Shown piece by piece: positions 15,724 through 24,363 of a DNA stretch of 64,000 bases. A program made the translations under genes and the position numbers. This DNA is from Baekduia soli. GTDB taxonomy: Bacteria > Actinomycetota > Thermoleophilia > Solirubrobacterales > Solirubrobacteraceae. The stretch's first letter is position 1. Each line of letters opens with the position of its first letter. Under the pieces are notes generated by a model, which saw only the letters and a list, made by a program, of their open reading frames with translations, was not told where the DNA came from and searched no databases. The stretch lies in contig NZ_CP042430.1 in NCBI RefSeq assembly GCF_007970665.1, positions 4,216,001 through 4,280,000 of the forward strand, written 5' to 3'.

Positions 15724-16886
15724 GTGTCCGCCGCGGCCGACACCCGCCCCGACGGCGCCCTGGCCGGCGTCACGGTCATCGACCTCACCCAGCAGCTGCC
15801 CGGTCCGTACGCGACGCTCCTGCTCGTCGGGCTCGGGGCGCGGGTCATCAAGATCGAGCCGCCGAGCCTGGACGTCGGGCGCTGGCTGGACCCGCCGATG
15901 TTCGAGGCGGTCAACGCGGGCAAGGAGTCGGTGGTCCTCGACCTCAAGCGCCCCGAGGCCCAGGAGGCCCTGCAACGCCTGGCGGCCACGGCCGACGTGC
16001 TCGTCGAGGGCTTCCGGCCCGGGGTGGCCGCGCGGCTGGGCGCGGGCGCCGAGGCGCTGGCGGCCGTCAACCCCGGCCTCGTGTACTGCTCGATCTCGGG
16101 CTTCGGCGCCGGCGGCCCCTACCGCGACGTCCCCGGCCACGACCTCAACTACCTCGGGATCGCCGGTGGCCTGCAGGCCGGCGCATCCGGGCCCGAGGAG
16201 ATCGCGATGCCGATCGTCGACCTGGCGGCGGGCACGATGGCCGCGCTGTCGGTCGTCGCCGCGCTGCTGCGCCGCCGCGCCGGCGGCCCGGGCGCCGAGC
16301 TCGACGTGTCGATGCTCGACAGCGCGGTCTTCTGGTCGCACGCCAAGGTGCCGCCCGGGGCCGGTCCGGCGGGCGATCGCCTCCCGGGCGGGGAGCCGAC
16401 CTACGGCGTCTTCACCGCCGCCGACGGGCGGCAGGTCAGCCTCGGCGTGCTCGAGGACAAGTTCTGGCGCAGCCTCTGCCGGGCCCTGAGCTGGAGCGAC
16501 TGGCAGGACGAGCCGTCGCTGGCCACCCACGCCCAGCGGCGCGGCCGCGCGCCGGAGATCCACGCCCGCCTGGTCGACGCGATCGCCGCCCGCCCGCGCG
16601 ACCACCTCATGGCCGACTTCCTGGCCCAGGACGTCCCGGCCGCGCCGGTGCACACCCACGCCGAGGCGCCCGACGACCCGCAGGTGCGGCTGCGCGGGCT
16701 GTTCGCCGAGGCCGTGGGCGACGCGCTGCCGCGAGCGCTGCCGCCGCTGCCTCCGGCGCTGCGGGCGTTCTCGCCCCAGGACCGCGCCCCCGCCCCGGGC
16801 GCCGACACCGAGCGAGTGCTCGGCGCCCTGGGCTACGGCCCGGAGGAGCTCGGACGCCTGCGCGAGTCGGGGCGGTACCGGCATGA
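15724..16886 (+). CDS. CaiB/BaiF-family CoA-transferase (apparent 1-nt deletion near 3' end)
   Basis: A class III CoA-transferase of about 387 residues with GTG start. Motifs include VIDLTQQLPGPYATLLL, GARVIKIEPPSLDVGRW, VEGFRPGVAARLG, the catalytic Asp in GHDLNYLGIAGGL and ADGRQVSLGVLEDKFW. It transfers CoA between an acyl-CoA donor and an organic acid. As read, no stop occurs where the family ends; the frame runs on to 17172 as an Arg/Pro-rich tail over the next gene. Adding one G to the GGGG run at 16869-16872 gives the family-like ending LRESGAVPA. The TGA at 16884-16886 would then overlap the next ATG by 4 nt, as elsewhere in the operon. The given end assumes that correction. Confidence 0.8.
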
Positions 16887-17560
16887 CGCCCCCCGGCCCC
16901 CGGGCGTCACGCGCCGCCGCCGCTGCCGCTGCCGCGGCCGACCCCCCGGCGCCGCGATCCAGCGCGGCCATCACGCAGGGACTGGGCACCCGCGTGCGGA
17001 CCCTGCGCCACCAGCGCGGCCTGACGTTGCGGTCGGTCGCCGCGCAGGCCCAGATCAGCCCGAGCCTGCTCAGCCAGATCGAGCGCGGCGAGGCCAGCCC
17101 GTCGCTCGTGTCGCTCGTGGCCATCGCCGACGCCCTGGTCGTCAGCCCCGGCGACCTGCTCAAGGACGATGACGACCGCCCGTCGACCTCCCCGGTCGTG
17201 CGCCGCGACGAGCGCCACATCATCGAGGACCCGCTGTGCCGGCGCGAATACCTCATGCACCTCGACGACCCCTACCTCGAGGTGGCCGAGCTCTTCGTGG
17301 CCCCGGGCGGCCAGTCGCGCCCGGCGCTGGCCAAGCACCTGGGCCGGGACTACGGCGTGGTCATCGAGGGCGAGGTCGTCGTCGAGTTCTCCCACGGCAC
17401 CGAGACGCTGGGACCGGGCGACTACATCGCGTTCGACTCCGGCGACCCGCACCGCATCGTCAACGCCTCGGACCGGCCGGCGCGGGTCCTGTGGATCGTC
17501 GTGCTCGCCGGCGGGGAGCGCCGCGTCGGGCCGCGCGGCCGGCGCGGCGGCGGCGATTGA
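16883..17560 (+). CDS. XRE-family regulator with cupin sensor domain
   Basis: A 225-residue regulator. After an Ala-rich 30-residue lead comes an HTH_3 domain: TLRSVAAQAQISPSLLSQIE then RGEASPSLVSLVAIADAL. The C-terminal half is a cupin: GRDYGVVIEGEVVVEFSHG, LGPGDYIAFDSGDPHRIVNA. This HTH-plus-cupin layout is typical of repressors or activators of catabolic operons that sense a small ligand in the cupin. It lies inside the cyclase/CoA-transferase/SDR operon and presumably controls it. The start ATG 16883 matches the 4-nt overlap with the corrected CoA-transferase stop; a later start near GLGTRVRTLRHQRG is possible. A palindrome 17 nt downstream of the stop is a candidate binding site. Confidence 0.87.
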   Translation: MTPPGPRASRAAAAAAAAADPPAPRSSAAITQGLGTRVRTLRHQRGLTLRSVAAQAQISPSLLSQIERGEASPSLVSLVAIADALVVSPGDLLKDDDDRPSTSPVVRRDERHIIEDPLCRREYLMHLDDPYLEVAELFVAPGGQSRPALAKHLGRDYGVVIEGEVVVEFSHGTETLGPGDYIAFDSGDPHRIVNASDRPARVLWIVVLAGGERRVGPRGRRGGGD

Positions 17561-17576
17561 CCGTGCCGGACCGCGC

Positions 17577-17588
17577 GAAATACATTTC
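17577..17588. promoter_or_regulatory. Palindrome GAAAT-AC-ATTTC, operator candidate for the SDR gene
   Basis: A perfect 5+2+5 inverted repeat lies in a markedly AT-rich island (about 17577-17622) within the 103-nt gap between the XRE-cupin gene and the SDR gene. The island looks like an internal promoter. The repeat is 76 nt upstream of the SDR start, a usual place for an operator. Binding by the neighbouring XRE-cupin regulator is inferred. Confidence 0.45.
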
Positions 17589-17663
17589 TGCTGCAACTAT
17601 TCCAATCTCATCAAACAGACGGGTCAACGTGCCGCAGCTGCGGCCCCCAGCGAGGAGAGCGAC

Positions 17664-18428
17664 ATGACGGACGCGACGACGGTCGGCGGGCAGGCGCAGC
17701 GCCTGGCCGGCAAGACGGCGATCATCACCGGTGGCGCCTCGGGCATCGGCCTCTGCGCCGTGAAGCGCTTCCTGGCCGAAGGCGCCAACGTGGTGTCGGT
17801 CGACCTCAACGACGACGCGGTGCAGGCCTCCGTCAAGGGTGCGGGCGACAAGGCGTTCGGCAAGGCCGTCGACATCACCGACCCCGACGGCGTCGAGGCG
17901 CTCGTGGCCGAGACGATCGACCGCTTCGGCAAGCTCGACATCTACTACAACAACGCCGGCATCCCCCAGATCGCCTGCAACGTCGAGGACCTCGAGCTCG
18001 ACGAGTTCCGCCGCCAGTGCGAGGTCAACCTCACCGGCTGCTTCATCGCCGCCAAGACGGTCATCCCCCGCTTCAAGGCCCAGGGCTCGGGCGTGCTGCT
18101 CTTCACCGCCTCGGTCTCCGGCCTGCGCCCGCGGCCGCAGCTGGCCGGCTACACCGCCGCCAAGGCCGGCGCGATCGGCCTGGCCAAGCAGATCGCCATC
18201 GAGGTCGCCGAGCACAACATCCGCGTCAACGCGGTCTGCCCGGTCTCGACCGACACGCCGATGCTCAAGCAGTTCGGCGTCGGCGACCACACGACGGCCA
18301 AGGCGACGCCCATGGGCCGCCTGAGCCAGCCCGAGGAGTCCGCGGCCGCCGCGGCGTGGCTGGCCTCCGACGACGCCTCGTTCATCACCGGCCACGCGTT
18401 CGCCGTCGACGGCGGCCGCTCGATCTAG
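17664..18428 (+). CDS. Short-chain dehydrogenase/reductase
   Basis: A 254-residue classical SDR. The NAD(P) motif is AIITGGASGIGLCAVKRFL and the acidic residue after beta2 is in VSVDLNDDAV, favouring NAD. LDIYYNNAGIPQIAC, the catalytic Ser in LLFTASVSGLRPRP and the YxxxK in GYTAAKAGAIGLAKQ follow. A strong ribosome-binding site (GAGGAGAG) precedes ATG 17664. It likely oxidises a hydroxy intermediate in the route encoded by this operon. It is followed by the AroQ-like gene after 10 nt and preceded by an AT-rich promoter-like island, so it may have its own promoter as well as read-through from upstream. Confidence 0.9.
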   Translation: MTDATTVGGQAQRLAGKTAIITGGASGIGLCAVKRFLAEGANVVSVDLNDDAVQASVKGAGDKAFGKAVDITDPDGVEALVAETIDRFGKLDIYYNNAGIPQIACNVEDLELDEFRRQCEVNLTGCFIAAKTVIPRFKAQGSGVLLFTASVSGLRPRPQLAGYTAAKAGAIGLAKQIAIEVAEHNIRVNAVCPVSTDTPMLKQFGVGDHTTAKATPMGRLSQPEESAAAAAWLASDDASFITGHAFAVDGGRSI

Positions 18429-18438
18429 GGGCCCGGCC

Positions 18439-18954
18439 GTGAGCCTGCGCCCCGACGGCGCGCGTGTGTGGCGGTTCGCGCTGATCGACGGACCCAACAT
18501 GCCGAGCCTCGGGGCGCGGGACAAGGTCCTCTACGGGCCGATCCGCTCGATCGGCGATCTCCACGACCTGGTGCGCAGCTTCGCCGCCGAGCTCGGCGTG
18601 GAGATCGAGTGCATGGCCTCCAACCACGAGGGCGAGATCCTGGACTTCATCCACGCGCGCGGCGCGGGCGTGGATGGCTTCCTCATCAACCCCGCGGGGC
18701 TGACGACCTACGGCGAGGCCACGCGCCACGCGCTGTCGGACACGGCCAAGCCGTTCGTGGAGGTCCACTTCTCCAACCTGGCCCGCCACCTCGAGGCGGT
18801 GTCGGGCACGCGGCCGCTGGAGTCGCGGTTCAGCAAGAGCGCCCGCGGGATGGTCATGGGGATGCGCCAGTACAGCTACCTCGGGGCGCTGCTGGCGCTC
18901 ACGCTGTCGCTCGACGACGAGACGTTCCTCGGCGGCGACGGCCCCACGCAGTGA
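18439..18954 (+). CDS. Divergent type II 3-dehydroquinate dehydratase-like protein
   Basis: A 171-residue protein with the AroQ fold signature: LIDGPNMPSLG (canonical NGPNLNLLG), Tyr32 in KVLYGPIRS (the catalytic Tyr), SNHEGEILDFIH, LINPAGLTTYGEATRHAL and VEVHFSNLARHLE, which supplies the His110 equivalent. Two features depart from bona fide dehydroquinases: the first Asn of NGPN is Asp, and the His of the NPGAYTHTS motif is Thr90. Spacing after the last motif is also longer. It lies in a catabolic operon, not with shikimate genes, so dehydration of a hydroaromatic or other cyclic hydroxy-acid is as likely as a shikimate role. GTG start; its stop overlaps the next gene (GTGA). Confidence 0.7.
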   Translation: MSLRPDGARVWRFALIDGPNMPSLGARDKVLYGPIRSIGDLHDLVRSFAAELGVEIECMASNHEGEILDFIHARGAGVDGFLINPAGLTTYGEATRHALSDTAKPFVEVHFSNLARHLEAVSGTRPLESRFSKSARGMVMGMRQYSYLGALLALTLSLDDETFLGGDGPTQ

Positions 18955-19982
18955 GCGCGGAGGCGATGCGCGCCGTCGTCCTCGAGCGCTTCGGGGAGCC
19001 GTCGGCGCTCGTGGCCGCCGAGGCCCCGAGGCCGCAGCGCGCGGCCGGCGAGCTGCTCGTGTCGGTGCGCGCCTGCGGCGTGTGCGGCCACGACCTGCTC
19101 GCGCGGCGCGGAGCGTTGGGCACGGCGCTGCCCCAGGTGCTGGGGCACGAGGTCGCGGGCGAGGTCCTGGAGGGCGACGAGGACGGGCGCTTCGCGCCGG
19201 GCGATCGGGTGGTGCTCAACCAGCGGATGTCCTGCGGGAAGTGCGCGGTCTGCCGCTCGGGGGCCACGAACCGCTGCGTGCGCGGCGCCGGGTTCTACGG
19301 CGACGACCTGCCGGGCGGCTACGCCGAGGTCATCCGGGCCGCGCCGTCCAACACGGTGGCGCTGCCCGACGCGCTGTCGTTCGTCCAGGCGGCGGCGCTG
19401 CCGTGCGGGATCTGCACGGGGCTGCACGCGCTGGGGCGGCTCGGCGTGCAGGCCGGCGACACCGTCCTGGTGACCGGCGCCGGCGGCGGCGTGGGGCTGC
19501 ACGCGGTCGCACTCGCGCACCGCACGGGCGCACGGGCGATCGGCGTCGTGCGGCGGGCCGGGAAGGCCGCGGTCGTGCGGGACGCGGGCGCCGAGACCGT
19601 CATCGTCAACGACGACGGGGACTTCTCCCGCGCGGTCCGCGACGCGGCCGGCGGCGGGGTCGACGCGGTCGTCGAGTGCGTCGGCGCGCCCACGCTGGCG
19701 GGCTCGCTGCGGGCGCTGCGCGCCGGCGGGCGCGTGGCGCTCGTCGGCAACGTGGACCCCGAGGCCGTGGCGCTGCACCTCGGGCTCGTGATCCTCAAGG
19801 AGCTCGAGCTCCTGGGCTCCTCGCACGCGACGGTCGCCGAGCTCTCGGACGCCGTGGGCCTGGTGGCGGCGGGCGAGATCGCGCCGCACGTGTCGCACAC
19901 CTTCCCGCTGGCCGACGCGGCGCAGGCCCACGCGCTCATCGAGCGCGGTGAGGCGACGGGCCGGGTGGTGCTGGAGGTGTGA
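18951..19982 (+). CDS. Zinc-binding MDR alcohol dehydrogenase
   Basis: A 343-residue medium-chain dehydrogenase. RACGVCGHDLLARRGALG and VLGHEVAGEV give the catalytic zinc site. MSCGKCAVCRSGATNRCVRG is the structural zinc loop. VLVTGAGGGVGLHAVALAHR is the dinucleotide fold. The GTG at 18951 overlaps the preceding stop by 4 nt and is preferred. ATG 18966 is the alternative, but its GGAGG lies only 2 nt away, too close for use. This is the last gene of the plus operon; a hairpin follows 20 nt after its stop. It probably oxidises a side-chain or ring alcohol of the pathway substrate. Confidence 0.87.
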   Translation: MSAEAMRAVVLERFGEPSALVAAEAPRPQRAAGELLVSVRACGVCGHDLLARRGALGTALPQVLGHEVAGEVLEGDEDGRFAPGDRVVLNQRMSCGKCAVCRSGATNRCVRGAGFYGDDLPGGYAEVIRAAPSNTVALPDALSFVQAAALPCGICTGLHALGRLGVQAGDTVLVTGAGGGVGLHAVALAHRTGARAIGVVRRAGKAAVVRDAGAETVIVNDDGDFSRAVRDAAGGGVDAVVECVGAPTLAGSLRALRAGGRVALVGNVDPEAVALHLGLVILKELELLGSSHATVAELSDAVGLVAAGEIAPHVSHTFPLADAAQAHALIERGEATGRVVLEV

Positions 19983-20001
19983 GGGCGGCGTGGCGGTGGC
20001 G

Positions 20002-20020
20002 CGCCGCCCGAGCGGCGTTT
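20002..20020 (+). terminator. Hairpin terminator candidate after the plus-strand operon
   Basis: CGCCGC-CCGA-GCGGCG forms a perfect 6-bp stem with a tetraloop, followed directly by TTT. It lies 20 nt after the stop of the dehydrogenase gene, in the 84-nt gap between convergent transcription units. It is the best intrinsic-terminator candidate for the 14143-19982 operon. Confidence 0.5.
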
Positions 20021-20066
20021 CGGGGCCGGCGGGGATCGGCGAGCGCCGCGAGCGCCCCCGGCGCCC

Positions 20067-21619
20067 CTACCCCAGCGCCCGCACCGTCCCCTCGCGCACC
20101 GCGCGCTCGGCCCGTTCGCGCAGCACGGTCTTGGCGACCTTGTTGGTCGCGGTCCGCGGCAGGTCGTCGACGAAGTCGGCGAACATCGGGACCATGTGGC
20201 GCGGCAGGATCTCGCGGGTGAAGGCCAGCAGCGCGTCGGGGGCCAGCTCGGCGCCCTCGCGCACGATGACGTAGACGAAGACCTCGTCCTCCATGAGCTG
20301 CGAGGGCACGGGCACCGCCGCGACCTCCACGATGTCCGGGTGGCCGGCCACGAGGTCCTCGAGCACCATCGCCGAGATGTTCTCGCCGCGCCGGCGGATG
20401 ACGTCCTTGGCCCGGCCGCGGAAGTACAGCCAGCCGTCCTCGGAGAGCTCGCCGAGGTCGCCGGAGTGGAAGCGCAGGTTGCGGAAGGCCTCCAGGCTCT
20501 CCTGTGGCCTGCCCAGGTACCCCGTGAACGCCGTGAACGGCTCGTGGGTGCGCAGCGCGATCTCCCCGACCGTCCCGCGCGGCAGGAGCTCGTCGCGCTC
20601 GCCGACGATCGCCACCTCGGTGCACGGGAGCACGAGACCGGTGCCGCCCGGGCGGTCGTAGCCCTCGCCCGGCCGGGTCAGCGACGACGGCAGCCACTCC
20701 GTCTGGGCGTAGGTGGTGGTGAACTCCAGCGCGAAGCGCTCGGCCAGCTCCGCGGCGTCGGGCGGCAGCGGGGCGAGGAACATCATCCGCGCCCCGTGGG
20801 CCCGCTCGGCCGGATGGGGGTCGCGGCCCTGCAGGATCTTGACCATGCTGCCCATGCCGTTGATCTGCGTGGCGCCGAGGGCGGCGACGTCGTCCCAGAA
20901 CGCCCGAGCCGAGAAGTGCGGGCCGACGGCCAGCGCCGCGCCGCTGACCAGCGCGCCCGACAGCGAGTAGGCGGTGGCGTTGATGTGGAAGAACGGCAGG
21001 CACGTGTACAGCCGGTCCTGCACGCCGAGCCCCATGAACTCCGCCCACACGCCGCCGGCGGTGATCGCGTGCGCGTGCGTGACGGGGACGCCCTTGGGCA
21101 TCCCCGTCGTGCCCGACGTGTAGAGCACCACGAACGGATCGCAGAACTCGACGTCGTCGCGCGCCTCCCGCGGCCCGGCGGAGGCGATGCGGCCGATCCA
21201 GTCCCCGTCGTCGGCGAGCACGACGGCCTCGGGCCCGCCGCCTGCGCGGCGGCCTGCGCGAAGACGCCGGCGTGCGTCGCGTCGACGAGCCCCAGCGCGC
21301 ACGCGGAGTCCTGCAGGTAGTACGTGAGGACCTGGCCCTTGGCGTCGGTGTTCAGCGCCACGCCGACGGCGCCCAGCCGCGCGAGCGCCAGCAGGACGAG
21401 CACGTAGCGGGGCCCGCGGTCCAGCAGGATCGCCACCCGCGTGCCACGGCCCACCCCCCGTGCCGCCAGCGCCCCCGCCAGGTGCGCGATCTCGTGCTCG
21501 GCCTCGGCGTGGCTCCACGTCCGCTCGCGGGTGACCAGGAACGGCCGGCCCGGGCCCAGCGCCTGGCTGCGGGCCAGCATCGCCGGCACCGTCCGCTCCC
21601 CCAGGGGGACGGCGATCAT
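20067..21619 (-). pseudogene. Acyl-CoA synthetase, frameshifted (1-nt deletion)
   Basis: A class I adenylate-forming enzyme of about 517 residues once one base is restored. The first 130 residues, from ATG 21619 (MIAVPLGERTVPAMLARSQ), read in one frame to AQAAG. The rest, from PEAVVLADDGDWIGR to the C-terminus, reads in another. The second part holds VVLYTSGTTGMPKGVPVTHA, TYAQTEWLPSS, RFHSGDLGELSEDGWLYFRG and the Lys region RTATNKVAKTVL. The span is 3n+2 nt, and an extra G or C in the GGGCCC at 21231-21236 repairs it. ATGA overlap with the E1beta stop shows an E1alpha-E1beta-ligase operon. The gene is otherwise well preserved, so an assembly error is more likely than real inactivation. Confidence 0.82.
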
Positions 21620-22599
21620 GGGCGCGCGGGGTGGCGCACGAGGGCACGGGCGGCGTCGACCACCTCCCGGGCCCGGGGCAGGATCTCGGCCTCGAGCTGG
21701 CGCACCTGCGGGGACGGCACGCGATGGGCGCCGAGCCGCAGCACCGGCGCGGCGAGCCGGTCGAAGCAGCGCTCGGAGATCTCGGCGGCGACCTCGGCGC
21801 CCACGCCGAACGAGCGCACCGCATCGTGGACCACGATCGCGCGGCCCGTGCGCCGCACGGACTCCATGACGGTCCCGGCGTCCCACGGCTGGATCGTGCG
21901 CAGGTCGAGCACCTCGGCCGACACGCCCTCCTCGGCCAGCGCCGCGGCCGCCTCGGCGACGGCGTCCACCGCTGTGCCGTAGGTGACCAGCGTGACGTCG
22001 TCGCCCTCGGTCACCGTCCGCGCCAGCCCGATGGGGACCGGCTCGCCCGTGGGGTCGGGCCCGCGCGCCGCGTAGCGCCCGACGCTCTCGAAGAAGATCA
22101 CCGGGTCGGGGTCGCGGATCGCCGCGCGCAGCAGGCCGTCGGCGTCGGCGGGCGTCGACGGCCACACGACCTTCAACCCGGGAATGTGCGCCCAGAGCGC
22201 CTCGAACGAGTTGGAGTGCTGGCCGCCGAGGCCGCCGTCGATCCCGACCCCGGTCTTGACCACGAGCGGCACCCGCGTCGCGCCGCCGGTGAAGTAGCGC
22301 AGCTTGGCGGCCTGGTTGACGAGCTGGTCGGCGGCGATGAGCAGGAAGTCGGAGAACACGATCTCGATGACGGGCCGCAGCCCCATCGTGGCCGCGCCGA
22401 CCGCCGCGCCGACGCTGGCCAGCTCGGAGATCGGCGTGTCGCGCACGCGGTCGGGGCCGAAGGTCTCCAGCAGCCCGCGTGTGGAGCCGAACGTGCCGCC
22501 GGACTCCGCCACGTTCTGGCCGAAGATCACGACGGTGGGGTCGCGCTCCATCTCGCCGTGCAGCGCCTTGTTGATCGCCTGCCAGTACTTGGCGCTCAT
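21616..22599 (-). CDS. 2-oxoacid dehydrogenase E1 component, beta subunit
   Basis: A 327-residue transketolase-like beta subunit. ALHGEMERDPTVVIFGQNV, RVRDTPISELASVGAAVGA, PVIEIVFSDFLLIAADQLVN and GIDGGLGGQHSNSFEALWAH are the pyrimidine-binding and heterodimer motifs of the pyruvate/acetoin/branched-chain family. The C-terminal transketolase domain holds VTLVTYGTAVDAV and EVLDLRTIQPWD. It overlaps the alpha-subunit gene upstream (ATGA) and the CoA ligase downstream (ATGA). No E2 or E3 gene is linked to this pair. It must borrow an E2, perhaps that at 28265-29485, or carry out a carboligase-type reaction without one. Confidence 0.87.
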   Translation of the reverse strand: MSAKYWQAINKALHGEMERDPTVVIFGQNVAESGGTFGSTRGLLETFGPDRVRDTPISELASVGAAVGAATMGLRPVIEIVFSDFLLIAADQLVNQAAKLRYFTGGATRVPLVVKTGVGIDGGLGGQHSNSFEALWAHIPGLKVVWPSTPADADGLLRAAIRDPDPVIFFESVGRYAARGPDPTGEPVPIGLARTVTEGDDVTLVTYGTAVDAVAEAAAALAEEGVSAEVLDLRTIQPWDAGTVMESVRRTGRAIVVHDAVRSFGVGAEVAAEISERCFDRLAAPVLRLGAHRVPSPQVRQLEAEILPRAREVVDAARALVRHPARP

Positions 22600-23596
22600 G
22601 CCGCGGCGCTCCGCTCGTCGTCGCCGTCGGCCAGCAGGAGCTCGCGGTCGGGCGGCGGGAGCGCGACGACCGCGTCCACGATGGCCTGCGCCCGCTCGCG
22701 CGCGGCCTGCACGAGCGCGGCGATCTCGGCGTCGTCCAGGCCCGCGGCCGCCATGGCGGCCTCCGTCGGGTCATGCGCCGCGCGCGCCGCGATGTCCTCC
22801 TTGTCGCGGTAGTGCTGCGTGTCGCCGGACCAGTGGCCGCGCGTGCGGTTGACGTGGGCGACGATCGCGCTCGGACCCTCCCCCGCGCGGGCGCGGGCCA
22901 TCGCCTCCAGCGCCGCGGCGTGCACGGCCTCCACGTCGCCGCCGTCGACCTCGGCCGCGGGCATCGTGTAGGCCGCCGCGCGCTGGACCAGGCCGGTCGC
23001 CGCGGTGATGTCGGCCGAGGTCATGGCCTCGGTGAAGCCGTTGTCCTCGCAGACGAAGACGACCGGCAGGCGCCACACGACGGCCAGGTTCAGCGCCTCG
23101 TGGAAGGCCCCCGTGTTCGTCGCGCCGTCGCCGAAGCAGCTCACCGCGACGTTGCCCGTGCGGCGCACGTGCAGCGCGTAGGCCGCGCCGACGGCCAGCG
23201 GCAACCCCGCCCCGACGATGCCGTTCGTGCCGCCGACCCCGGCCGCGACGTCGACGAGGTGCATGTGGCCGCCGCGCCCGTGCGCCGGGCCGTCGACGCG
23301 CCCGAGCACCTCGGACACGGCGCGATGGGCGTCCATCCCCAGCAGAGCGCGTGACAGAGGCCGCGATGGGTCGCGAACACGACGTCGCCCTCGCGGCGGG
23401 CCATCCCGAGCCCGACCGCCAGCGGCTCGAGGCCGCTGTAGGCGTGCAGCACGGTGCCGTTGAGCACCTCGTCGGTCCGCGCCGCGGCGAGCCCGAGCAT
23501 CGCGCGGTCCAGCTCGCGCAGGTCGAGCATCTGCCGCGCGGCCTCCCGCAGGTCGAGCGTGGGCCGGTCCCCGGCGGTCTCGGTGGTGGGCGCCAT
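22596..23596 (-). pseudogene. 2-oxoacid dehydrogenase E1 alpha subunit, frameshifted (1-nt deletion)
   Basis: About 333 residues after repair. The N-terminal part, from ATG 23596 (MAPTTETAGDRPTLDLREA), reaches VVFATHRGLCHAL. The next frame continues as LLGMDAHRAVSEVLGR, GRGGHMHLVDVAAGVGGTNG and the TPP motif CFGDGATNTGAFHEALNLAV, closing at VFVCEDNGFTEA. The span 22596-23596 is 1001 nt (3n+2); one missing base at about 23340-23347 accounts for it. It is the first gene of the E1alpha-E1beta-CoA-ligase operon, divergent from a TetR gene with a perfect palindrome between them. All catalytic motifs are intact, which argues for an assembly error. Confidence 0.82.
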
Positions 23597-23678
23597 GGCG
23601 CCTAGCATGCCCGAGACGCCGGGGCCGCGGGACGCGTCGCGCACCGACTCTCCTTTGTGCCAGCCGGCTGCGGCCGGG

Positions 23679-23690
23679 CCGACCGGTCGG
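23679..23690. promoter_or_regulatory. Perfect palindrome, TetR operator candidate
   Basis: CCGACC-GGTCGG is a perfect 12-bp palindrome in the 169-nt divergent region between the E1alpha gene (minus) and the TetR gene (plus). CCGACCGGTCGG-type sequences are common recognition elements of TetR regulators of acyl-CoA and fatty-acid-like metabolism. Autoregulation and control of the E1/ligase operon by the adjacent TetR protein is the natural inference. Confidence 0.6.
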
Positions 23691-23765
23691 AAGGCCTCCG
23701 TGCCCCCGGGATCGTCGTGCCAGGCCCGCTGACCTACCGCACGGACGGTTATCATCCCGCCGGCC

Positions 23766-24350
23766 ATGGCCAGCGACACCGAGCAGCCGCTGCGACCCGA
23801 CATCGCCGCGGCCGCCACCCGGGTCTTCAGCGAGCTGGGCTACCACGGCGCGTCGATGCAGGACGTGGCCGACGCGGTCGGCATCCGCAAGGCGAGCCTG
23901 TACCACCATGTGCGCAAGAAGGAGGACCTCCTCTTCGCGATCCACGACGGGCTCATCGACGAGCTCATCGCCGACACGCTGGCCATCGTGTCCTCCTCCC
24001 AGTCGCCGTCGGACAAGCTGCGCGACATCCTGCGGTCCACCATGCGCTTCGTGGCCCGCAACCGCGAGGGCGTCACGGTCTTCCTGCACGAGCGCGCGGC
24101 GGTCAGCGGCGAGCGCTGGGACGCCATCGTGGCCAAGCGCAACTTCTACGAGAGCATGGTGCGCGGGATCATCGCCGACGGCGTCAGCTCGGGCCGCTTC
24201 ATCGACGTCTCCCCCGAGATCGCCGCGCGCGGGCTGCTCGCGATGGCCAACTGGGGCTACACGTGGTTCCGCTCCGACGGCCCGCTGAGCGCCGACGAGG
24301 TCGCCGACATCTTCGCGACGATCGCGCTGCGCGGCCTCGAGCCGCGCTGA
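23766..24350 (+). CDS. TetR/AcrR-family transcriptional regulator
   Basis: A 194-residue regulator with an N-terminal TetR DNA-binding domain: AAAATRVFSELGYHGASMQD, VADAVGIRKASLYHHVRKKE then DLLFAIHDGL. The C-terminal ligand domain contains KLRDILRSTMRFVARNREG and GLLAMANWGYTWFR, similar to regulators of acyl-CoA degradation (KstR2/FadR-like shape). It is divergent from the E1alpha-E1beta-CoA-ligase operon, and a perfect palindrome lies 76 nt upstream of its start. Its ligand is likely an acyl-CoA or acid of that pathway. Confidence 0.9.
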   Translation: MASDTEQPLRPDIAAAATRVFSELGYHGASMQDVADAVGIRKASLYHHVRKKEDLLFAIHDGLIDELIADTLAIVSSSQSPSDKLRDILRSTMRFVARNREGVTVFLHERAAVSGERWDAIVAKRNFYESMVRGIIADGVSSGRFIDVSPEIAARGLLAMANWGYTWFRSDGPLSADEVADIFATIALRGLEPR

Positions 24351-24363
24351 GCGCCGCCGGCGC

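Noticed and set aside
16887-17172. C-terminal extension of the CoA-transferase over the XRE gene
   Set aside because: The tail is Arg/Pro-rich and overlaps the start of a clear XRE-cupin gene. A single missing G at 16869-16872 explains it and restores a family-like ending.
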